Below are positions 9,668 through 17,749 of a stretch of 20,568 nt of DNA, in pieces. Where the stretch lies: contig QXVZ01000785.1 in the NCBI GenBank assembly GCA_008931825.1, forward strand, positions 1 to 20,568. Direction: 5' to 3'. A model generated the notes under the pieces. That model was not told the origin of the DNA. It worked only from the letters and a program-made list of their open reading frames with translations, and made no database searches. The number at the start of each line of letters is the position of its first letter. Position 1 is the first letter of the stretch. The DNA comes from Phallusia fumigata. Its lineage: Eukaryota; Chordata; Ascidiacea; Phlebobranchia; Ascidiidae. The translations under genes and the position numbers were made by a program.

Positions 9668-12600
9668 ATGTCTGAAGAACAAGCGGAAACTGATGTACAA
9701 CAAGCCACGCAACAAGAACAAACAGCAACAGAAGAAGTACAACAAGAACCGGAACAACAACAGGACAACGGGCAAACTGATGATAAACCCGAAAACGGAA
9801 AAGCACCACAAACGGAAGGAAACGACCCACTATGTACCTTCAATGCACAGTCCTTGGCCGAATTTCATAAGAAGCAGTCTGTTGCTGTAGCGGTGAGTAG
9901 AGATATTTTCTACAAACTTGATTTATCCTCGAGTGAATAAAAGCGACGAAGTGCGTTGATCTGATCTCCCAAGCTGCGGTATTATAGTTTCACTAGTACA
10001 ACTGTTTTGCTTTTGAATCTGTTAAAGTAACGTTGCGGATTGCAATAAGATATTGACCGTCTTAACTGTTAACGTAACGTTGCTTTTTGCCTTCACATTG
10101 CGATTTCACAGACACAAAGAAAATGTCCTGCCGCAATCAAACTGAAATCCCCTAATTTTTTGTCACTGCACAACTGGTTAACTAAATACAGATAATAAAA
10201 CAAAACATGTGTTAAGTTGATGAAAGTTAGAAATAATTTCCTAAACAAGTTTGCTTCATCTCCAGGGCAACGAGGAGGTGCGCGCCTCTCCATGTCTCAT
10301 CAACGACCAACTTGTTCATTACATCGATCCCAAAGTCCGAACTCTCCACGACAATTTCCTGCGGGGGTTGAAAGCTTCAAGTAAGTTCCCAAATTTCAGC
10401 GATTCCGTTTTACTCAAAACTTCTGTACGCAAAATGGTTTGAACCAGGGGTGTACAACGTGTGGTACGCGAATAGAAATTATGCGGCCCACGGATTTTTA
10501 ACGTGTGCGACACGTGAAACGATTTTAGTACATCACTTTTTTTGGATTCCAATCCCTCCCGCTGTCGCATTGTAATGCGCTGTAATATTCAACCAATCCA
10601 TGTTGTTTCTCACAGACGGAGGGCCTTGTCTTGGCTGGAGACCAACTCCTGAGGCCGACTATCAGTGGATCACTTACCAACAGGTTTGTCTCATCTGATA
10701 CCGTGATATAAATGTCCCAGCAAGCTTAAAACGGGTTTCCCAACGAGCTTCATGCAGCCAACCCTAAATGCACGACTTTGCAAGCATAAAGCGGGTTTCC
10801 TAACGAGCTTCGTGCAGCTAGCCCTAAATGCACGACTTTGCACGCCCAAACCAAATCATAGCATTTATAACGCGCACAGATTAAAAGTTGTTACAAGTAT
10901 ATTTTCTTCATCCAGGTCTTAGACAGATCACAACATTTCGGATCGGGACTTCTGCTAGAGGGCGCTACAGCCGACACGTCGCAGTTTATCGGAATTTTCT
11001 CGCAGAATCGAGTTGAATGGAAAGTTGCGGAACAGGCGTGCAACTCTTATTCCATGGTTGTTGTGACTTTGTACGACACTTTGGGGGCTGCAGCGATCGA
11101 ACATATCGTGAAACAATGTGAGTGAAACTGTACTATGAAGTTCTGAAAACCTTGCACCTGTGCACTTTGCTATACCGTATGTGGTTGCCCCCACAAAGGC
11201 AATTTTGAAGCTTCGAATGCAGAGAATGACATCTGCCAGTTAAGTTTTTTGTAAGTTAATGCTAATCTTCACGTCCTTGTCTTGTGTTCAAAAGTCTCAA
11301 TTCTAATTTTTAGGCGAACTTCAGTTCGTCGTTGTTGGAAAGCTTCGGTTTTGCTGAAATCTATACAAGAGGGAAAGTACTCGATCAAGGTGATTGTTGC
11401 CATGGAAACCATTGATGACGACAACAAGAAATTGGCGGAAGAATGTGGGGTCAAGGTCATGACCTTCAGCGAGGTCGAGGAGATCGGAAAAGCTAACTTG
11501 AAGGATTTTGTGGTAAGTTGTGGGTTTTTGCAGTCGGCAAAACTATTTTGTTGTTTTCGGGAGTTTTACATTTCACAAATATTTTTATTTTTCTCCTAAA
11601 CTTAATCATTAAAAAGCAAGTCAGTAAGTCACTAACCAAACCCTACATAAATATTCGTTTTTTTTTTCAGCCGCCAACAGCCGATGATCTGCACACGATC
11701 TGTTACACCAGCGGAACAACAGGTTTGCCGAAGGGAGTGATGTTGACACACGGAAATATTGTTGCCGACCACNTTTTTTTCAGCCGCCAACAGCCGATGA
11801 TCTGCACACGATCTGTTACACCAGCGGAACAACAGGTTTGCCGAAGGGAGTAATGTTGACACACGGAAATATTGTTGCCGACCACGCTGGGGTTTACGGT
11901 GTCGGGAAAGCGGTAAGAAAAAGTTTTTTGAAACACTGCGGCATTTCGTCACCCACAACAACCTTTAGCAATGTTTGTTACAACGAATCAGCCATTTCGT
12001 GTTCTTGTTACCACATTTATTGGAGAAAATATTTTGGGAAACACTGAAACGGCACACAACTCTATATGGGTTAAAAATTTATACGTTTCTTTTTAACTAA
12101 CTATTCTTTCCTCTACACAGCATTTCCTTGACATGACCCCCAGTGACGTGTACATCTCATATCTTCCACTTGCCCACGTGTTTGAACGTCTACTGGCGAC
12201 GCAAATGTACTACATCGGCGGAAGGTGGGTTCTGATTCAAATTTGTCATGTTTGTCATAAATGCATCTGTCAAATAAGTTGTCCTTCTTACATATGCATA
12301 AGGTGACTAGGTAGCTTGGCTTGTAGGAATTCCAACACGATTTGTTACCAGCCACAGACTCGGAGAGGTCATGGGTTCGAACCTCATCAGGGACTTGTAA
12401 TTTACACCCATGTAAATCCCTNTTGGCTTGTAGGAATTCCAACACGATTTGTTACCAGCCACAGACTCGGAGAGGTCATGGGTTCGAACCTCATCAGGGA
12501 CTTGTAATTTACACCCATGTAAATCCCTTTTTAGTTTGACTGTTTGAAACACGATCACTTTGCAGTGTGACGCCACAGACAACACTGTGACGTAATGTTT

Positions 12601-15600
12601 TGCTGAACAATGACGTCACTAAAAACGATCCCATTAAGATTTGTCATACAGTAATAAAAATTGGTTTAATTTTAATTGTGAATTCCTTTTTATCTTTTCA
12701 GTATCGGATTTTACCAGGGAGATATCAAACTTCTTCTCAGCGATATCGCTGCCTTAAAACCGACAGTGTTTGCGATGGTGCCGCGACTCATCAACAGAAT
12801 TTATGACAAGGTAAAAAAATAAAGTTATATGGTGCGTTTGTTTGAACTTTATCACCCCAAGTTTAACCTTCAAATAGTTTTTGCCGTTAATTTCTACAAC
12901 AGTTGCCAACAATAGCTCATCGATAAAAATTAGTGAATCCCACGTTTTCAGATTCACGCTGGAGTCGCTGGATCCGCGATAAAGAAGTTTCTTTTGGACA
13001 AAGCTCACAAATCGAAACTAGCAAAGTTGAAGAAGGGAATTGTCACTCGGAATACAATCTGGGATAGTTTGGTTTTTAAGTAAGTTTGCTGCCAGAATTA
13101 CTTCGGAAAATGACATCGTCAAAACATGTTTATAATACATGGATCAGTTGAAAGTTTAACATCAAGTTTTTTTTCTCCTAATTTTATCCTTTTAATGCTT
13201 GATGTTATTATATACACAATCAAATCGTGCAATTTGTTCTACATAAACCAAGGTTCTGTTAATTTCCAAGTTTTGTCACTGAATTATACTGATTGCCAAT
13301 TGCTTGGGTCATAAAACCAATGCCAATATACAATAGAACACTTTGACAACAAGTCACATGCTAAAATTCCAACTGTTTCCACAGTGTACTTATTCTGAAC
13401 TTACCCAATACTTGGTCAAGCCATAAGTCACTTGCGTACAAAATGTATTAGATCCTTCCAGTTTGAGCTAAGACCTAAACTTTCTTCATTAACAGGAAAG
13501 TTCAGAATTTGGTTGGGGGTCGTGTGAAATTTTGCATAACAGGGGCCGCCCCGGTTTCGACCGATGTCCTCAACTTCATGAGATGTGCTTTGGGTGTTTA
13601 CTTCACAGAGGGTGAGTCTAAGTTTGTGAATGCTTCGTCATGATGACATGAACTAAAATAAGTGATTCTCAACCTTCTTTGATACATTCCCCTTTTGCTT
13701 GTTTGAAATTTTTATTCCTCCCCTACTGGACAAAAAGCGACATAAAGTATTAAAAGGCCTAAAAAGAAATTCTACACTTATCATGAATAACTTAACTTTA
13801 AAATGAAAATGCCTCTCCTTAATTCATACTTTCCCGGTTGGAACCAACTGAATTCAACTGTAATAAAAGCCTGATGCTATTATTGTCCGAAAACAGTAAA
13901 CTGTTCAAAAACCAGGGAAGAAAATAAACGTTATTAATGCTTTACTGACAAATCTACGTCATGTTGAAATAACTTCGCATGATCTCTGATAGGATATGGA
14001 CAAACCGAGTCGACAGCTGGCTTGGCGATCTCTGTGCCTGGTGACTATTACACAGGAAGTGTTGGAACTCCTGTGCTCTGCAACTACGTCAAGTTGGTTG
14101 ATGTTCCCGAGAAGAATTACTTCGCCAAGGATGGGAAGGGCGAGATCTGCGCCAAAGGAGCAAATATTTTCAAGGGTTATTACAAAAACGAGGAAAAAAC
14201 AAAAGAAACTCTTGACGAGGAAGGATGGCTTCACACTGGTGATGTTGGGATGTGGTTACCGGTGGGTGTTTGTGGTAGTTTGCAGTTGTTTGCCCGACCT
14301 TGTAGGTTTGTTGTGACGTGAAAACGATTGTGACGTGACAGAGCATGTTACATCGGGGTTTGTTTGCGGCATGGAGACACAGAACTTTGACGTGACAGCA
14401 GCAGGACCCAATTGTGCACAAGACGACAGTAAGCCGATAAAGCAACCAAGTAACGTTGTTGATTCTTTATAGAACGGATCTTTGAAGATCATTGACCGCA
14501 AGAAGCACATTTTCAAACTTGCACAAGGAGAATATATCGCACCTGAGAAAATTGAACAAGTTCTCGTCCAATCACCAGCTGTTGGTCAGGTAATTGATAA
14601 CCAGTGATGGTCGGTCGCTAAATTTAAGTTTTCAAAACTGTGCGACGCACCGCCCAATCAGAGCCGGCCTTCCAATGGCATTCAGCAACACGAGGCTAGA
14701 AAAATTTAGCCTGCGGTGGGATTCGAACCCACGACAGGAGCATATGCAGTGCTGGCGCTTTAATAACTGAACTGCAAAGGCTCGGTGCTCTCCACTGCTA
14801 ATGTCAGCTTCTAGCCGGGACTGCATGATAGATATGTGCACGTATAAAGTTTATAGTTGATGTGTGTATATAGGTTTATTCGGAATCTCTGAAAATTTCA
14901 GGACCATCATCTGACCGTGGTGAAACAAAACTGTTGTGTTGTTACAGGCATTCGTGTACGGAGAAAGCCTTAAAGCCACAATCATCGCGATTATAATCCC
15001 AGATCCCGAAGCGTTATGTGCCTGGTGTTCATCTAAGGGTGAACACGGAAGTTATGAAGAGCTCTGTGGGAAGGAATCAGTGAACAAACTGATTTACAAT
15101 GACATCTGTGCTTTGGGAAAACTCAGAGGACTCCACTCCTTCGAACTTGTAAGTAGACGCCGGTTTAACTGTTGCACAGTTATCAGTAGGAGTTTGTTTG
15201 TAGGAACACAACATTCACAACCACATTTGCACCCCAGTATTCCATTAAAACTTTAACTGTCTTTTTTCCATTGAAATAAACTGTTTTTCACATGAACCAG
15301 GACAACTGAAACCCATTTTTATTTCGACTATTTGATTGAGTTTAATAATTTGGTCATAAATTATTCAGGGCCATATTTTAGTGGCAACATGTATTACAAG
15401 TCCAACACAACTCCAGCTATATGTGCAAGGGTGGTTTAAACATTTTAAAACAACTAAACAGGTGTTTATGCACTTTCAACCTTCAACATAAAGAGCAATT
15501 TACCCCTTTAAAATTGCATTCTTTGAAAAATGTAGTTAACTTTTCAATGAGTCTGGTTGCATTTGCCTAAAGCCGGAGGGTTCTTGTTTCAAAATCCACT

Positions 15601-15764
15601 AACCCTCTATTCCCACTTGTGTTCAGCCGAAGAAAATTCACATTGACACGGAATTGTTTAGCGTGGAAAATGACCTTATGACCCCGACCTTCAAATCTAA
15701 ACGACCTCAGATCGAAGCGAAATACAAAGATACAATTCAGGAACTGTACAGAGACCTGCAATGA
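9668..15764 (+). CDS. ACSL: Long-chain acyl-CoA synthetase, ACSL1/5/6 clade (copy B), with a frame break in exon 5
   Basis: Exons: 9668-9892, 10266-10380, 10616-10683, 10916-11117, 11314-11512, 11784-11912, 12121-12224, 12702-12810, 12952-13079, 13496-13611, 13993-14261, 14473-14589, 14948-15148, 15627-15764. Same reaction as copy A. Seen: [38 protein letters not shown] and [14 protein letters not shown], each complete. From exon 2 on, exon sizes and phases equal those of copy A, except that one exon is split by an added intron (10684-10915) and 11314-11512 is 10 bases short, which breaks the frame. Using the AG at 11323-11324 instead (exon from 11325) restores the frame with seven fewer codons (about 702 residues). 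Exon 6 is partly repeated at 11671-11772 beside an n, probably an assembly artefact. The start has a good context (accaaaATGT). The stop TGA is part of a TGACGTCA octamer. Confidence 0.9.
10446..10545. mobile_element. Possible hAT-like fragment in intron 2 of ACSL copy B
   Basis: The sequence CAGGGGTGTACAACGTGTGG followed by ATGCGGCCCACGG resembles the ends and first internal part of hAT elements (CAGGGGTG... with a GCGGCCC block). I cannot find a matching inverted end or a target duplication, so this is only a resemblance. Confidence 0.25.
10684..10915 (+). other. Intron present in ACSL copy B but absent from copy A
   Basis: Donor CAG|GTTTGT and acceptor TCCAG|GTC flank a 232-base intron at phase 0 between the codons for Gln and Val. 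In copy A the same codons run on without a break (CAACAAGTTCTC, 4366-4377), and the two split exons of copy B (68 + 202) add up exactly to the 270 bases of the copy A exon. About half of the intron is a 60-bp tandem repeat (10722-10841). Confidence 0.85.
10722..10841. repeat. Two tandem copies of a 60-bp repeat
   Basis: Units 10722-10781 and 10782-10841 have exactly the same period and differ at only a few bases. Both contain CGGGTTTCC, AACGAGCTTC and CCCTAAATGCACGACTTTGC. The core GGTTTCC.AACGAGCTTCGTGCAG reappears at 16685-16720, inverted at 16855-16896, and at 19443-19474. It is therefore a dispersed repeat family and not only a local duplication. Confidence 0.8.
11661..11885. repeat. 112-bp duplication around n at 11773 with false partial exon copy
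   Basis: 11661-11772 and 11774-11885 are identical apart from one G/A difference (gtgatg against gtaatg). Both include the acceptor TTTTTTTCAG and the ATP-binding-loop codons. The first copy ends at the n without a donor, while the second continues to a proper donor at 11913. This is best read as an unmerged overlap, so only 11784-11912 should count as the exon. Confidence 0.85.
12301..12528 (+). repeat. tRNA-derived SINE-like piece in intron 7 of ACSL copy B, duplicated at n 12422
   Basis: A B-box GGGTTCGAACC (12373-12383) and an upstream A-box-like TAGCTTGGCTTGTAGG (12312-12327) suggest a tRNA-derived SINE head. The segment 12316-12421 is repeated as 12423-12528 with no difference that I can see, directly on either side of the n. 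The doubling is therefore probably an assembly overlap and the real sequence holds one element. Confidence 0.5.
13662..13700 (+). mobile_element. Possible hAT-like terminus in intron 10 of ACSL copy B
   Basis: AGTGATTCTCAACCTTCTTT followed by a ..CCCCTTTT.. block is close to the common hAT end CAGTGNTTCTCAACCTT. No paired end is seen. It may be a remnant of the same kind of element as the 3608-3681 fold-back. Confidence 0.25.
14708..14782 (-). repeat. tRNA-like sequence (SINE head or tRNA-Cys-like pseudogene) in intron 12 of ACSL copy B
   Basis: Read on the minus strand, the segment has a perfect T-arm GTGGG-TTCGAAT-CCCAC, an acceptor-stem pair AGCCTTT/GCAGGCT with one or two mismatches, and an anticodon arm AGCA-CTGCATA-TGCT that would place GCA (Cys) at the anticodon. 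The D-arm is poor and the fifth pair of the anticodon stem fails. It lies in an intron, antisense to the gene, with non-tRNA sequence following it. That favours a SINE over a working tRNA gene. Confidence 0.5.
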
Positions 15765-16032
15765 CGTCACAAGCATGATACTGCACAAGTGTAGCAAGAT
15801 TTAACTCGTGTGTTTCACTAACCAACTCTGGTACCAGTCGATTCGCGTCATTACTATTTCTATGTTTTTTTTAATACGGACCTTCATGTGTATTTAATTT
15901 TACCTCCCAACATTTTGTACATTCACCAGCAACGCCTTATTTTCTTATATGCACCAAAAAGCATTTTTTTGCAAGCTTCATTTTTTCATCAGGTTATTTT
16001 TTTGCATTTCGTATCCGAATTATTTCACCCTT

Positions 16033-16205
16033 CGTGACATCATTGGTAATGACGTAATAGCGTGGTGACGTAACTACTTTTGTTGTGTCTGAATTTTTGT
16101 CCAGCGTGACATCATTGGTAATGACGTAATCGCGTGGTGACGTGACTACATTTATTGTGTCTAAATTATTTTACCTTTACTGACATCACCACCGATGACG
16201 TAATA
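16033..16205. repeat. Tandem repeat of about 72-74 bp rich in TGACGTAA/TGACATCA motifs
   Basis: Unit 1 starts at 16033 (CGTGACATCATTGGTAATGA), unit 2 at 16105 with the same 20 bases, and a shortened, more divergent third unit starts near 16179. Each full unit holds TGACATCA, TGACGTAA and GGTGACGT motifs and ends with a TTGTGTCT..AATT stretch. bZIP (CREB/ATF-type) proteins bind this class of motif, but no function is shown here. Confidence 0.8.
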
Positions 16206-16684
16206 ACCTTTGTTAATACAGATAATATGTAAATCAGTTTGTGACGTCATTCCGAAACAAGAATGTCACGTGACGGAGCTGTCCTCGAATGGGTTCGGAA
16301 AATACCTGCCCGGTAAAAATAACGGAACCCGCCCAGGTACACGAGACTTTGAAGCGACAGACACAGTGCTTTAATTGGTCACGTGATTTGCAGCGCCGAG
16401 AAAGAATAGGAAAACGAAAAACAGGTAAAAAAGAACAATAACACCCGGAATCCCGCCACAAAAGCACCCGATGACGCACATGACGTCATCACAGAATGAA
16501 ACATACAGTAGCACCTAATCATGCAAGTTTGAAAAGAAAATTATGACGTAACAGTACCCGATTATTGCGTCATATCTACGTGGTGGCACGTGACAGTAAC
16601 ATGAATTCCCGGATGAAATAGGTGAGAATCAACTTGGGGGTTGGAAACTGCGGTTTCTGATAGATCAACGGCTCTGCACACCAA

Positions 16685-16896
16685 ATCAGGTTTGCCAACG
16701 AGCTTTGTGCAGTCAACTACGACGTCCTCCGTAAGCTGATTTTGGAGAAAAGGAAACAGATATCTTTTAAAGTCGGATATGGCCTAATACTGATCATAAT
16801 TATCATTAAAATTTTAGTGTTTGTCTCTTGATTGCGTGAAAACATAGTTTGTGACGGTTGACTGCATGAAGATAGTTCGCAAACCAGCTTTAAGCA
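16685..16896. repeat. Inverted pair of a dispersed repeat (fold-back)
   Basis: 16685-16720 (CAGGTTTGCCAACGAGCTTT...GTGCAGTCAAC) is matched by the complement of 16855-16896 (GCTGGTTTGCGAACTATCTT...CATGCAGTCAAC) with a minority of mismatches. The roughly 210-bp span with inverted ends could be a small non-autonomous transposon. The same core occurs at 10722-10841 and 19443-19474. Confidence 0.45.
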
Positions 16897-17139
16897 TGTG
16901 CAACCATGCGTGAAGGGTTTGTCAACAGGTTGGTTAAATAGTGGCACACTGTGATTGCGAAAGTGAAGAGTTATTGAGCAACAAAAAATGGGATTAAGGT
17001 TTGTCCAAATAAGGAAACTGATCCAAAACCAACGTTTTGTCACTTGGATTACAACACGATTTCGTGAAAAGGTTCTTCTTCCCCAGATTCGTGTTTTTTC
17101 GTGGTCACAATAATTACTGTATGTTGAAAGGATTCCTGT

Positions 17140-17220
17140 GATCACGTGATCGCCAATCCGCGACAGTCACGTGATTCAAGGGCGAATTAGGCGGGAAAGC
17201 TGCTACGCGCGAAATTCGAA
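17140..17220. promoter_or_regulatory. Promoter-like cluster: E-boxes, CCAAT box, E2F-like sites
   Basis: Within 80 bases there are a 12-base palindrome GATCACGTGATC (17140-17151) containing the E-box CACGTG, a CCAAT box (17153-17157), a second CACGTG site (17168-17173), an E2F-like TTAGGCGGGAAAG (about 17188-17200) and GCGCGAAA (17208-17215), which is the exact complement of TTTCGCGC. This is the usual make-up of a growth- or cell-cycle-regulated promoter. What it would drive is unclear: a 35-codon open frame starts at 17362 on the plus strand. Confidence 0.4.
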
Positions 17221-17633
17221 AAAACGGTTTCACAGTCGGGAAAGTACCGTCAGCCAGCGACGAGCACCAAAATAATCTTGAAATTTTGTGAATTCAAATG
17301 CGGTTTTCGTGTCCAAAAAAAAATTTGTACCTTAATTAGCATGAAAGTATCATAATTTAAAATGGACCGGCGAATTTTAAAACTTTCTCTTGCAGAGTTT
17401 CGTGACAGTCATGATCCATTAAGATTCGGTATTAGGTTAAGATTTTGCAAAATATGGGTGAATATTTAGTGTTGAAGGCATGATATGAAGCTGAAACCAA
17501 AACCAACAACAACCATGCAACTACTTGCAAAGCGGAAATAATTGCAAGCAAAATTCAGAGGAAAGGCTAAAATTGGTTTTTGAAGGGTAATGGTGGTTTA
17601 TCAGGAGGGGAGGGGTTGGGGGTACACAGGGGG

Positions 17634-17749
17634 TTAGTATCGGAGGGGGCTGTTCCTGGAGGGGAGCCACAAAACTTTGGTGTGTTCGTGGGAAACCACC
17701 TTGGCTACTTTCCCCGCCACTGTAGGGGAAGTCCCACCGTTGATACAAA
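17634..17749 (-). CDS. DLG5: Last coding exon of the DLG5-like gene
   Basis: The acceptor TGTATTTCAG lies just above 17749 and the frame runs to TAA at 17634-17636. Joined in phase to the exon at 18331-18443, it encodes VCINGGTSPTVAGKVAKVV and then SHEHTKVLWLPS. That lines up with the final strand and helix of the GK domain of vertebrate DLG5 (VIQGGALSS...NKVLWIP). The open frames in other phases here are shadows. Confidence 0.85.

Larger units (their letters stand above)
15765..17633. other. Intergenic region between ACSL copy B and the DLG5-like gene
   Basis: I see no supported exon in this stretch. It contains the TGACGT-rich tandem repeat at 16033-16205, TGACGTCA at 16242-16249 and 16481-16488, an inverted pair of a dispersed repeat (16685-16896), and a promoter-like cluster at 17140-17220. 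The two flanking genes converge, so the 3' UTRs of both should lie here. I could not find a canonical poly(A) signal for either. Confidence 0.55.

Noticed and set aside
16717..17145. 142-codon minus-strand open frame
   Set aside because: It crosses the inverted dispersed repeat, has no recognisable domain and no good splice context. I consider it a chance frame.
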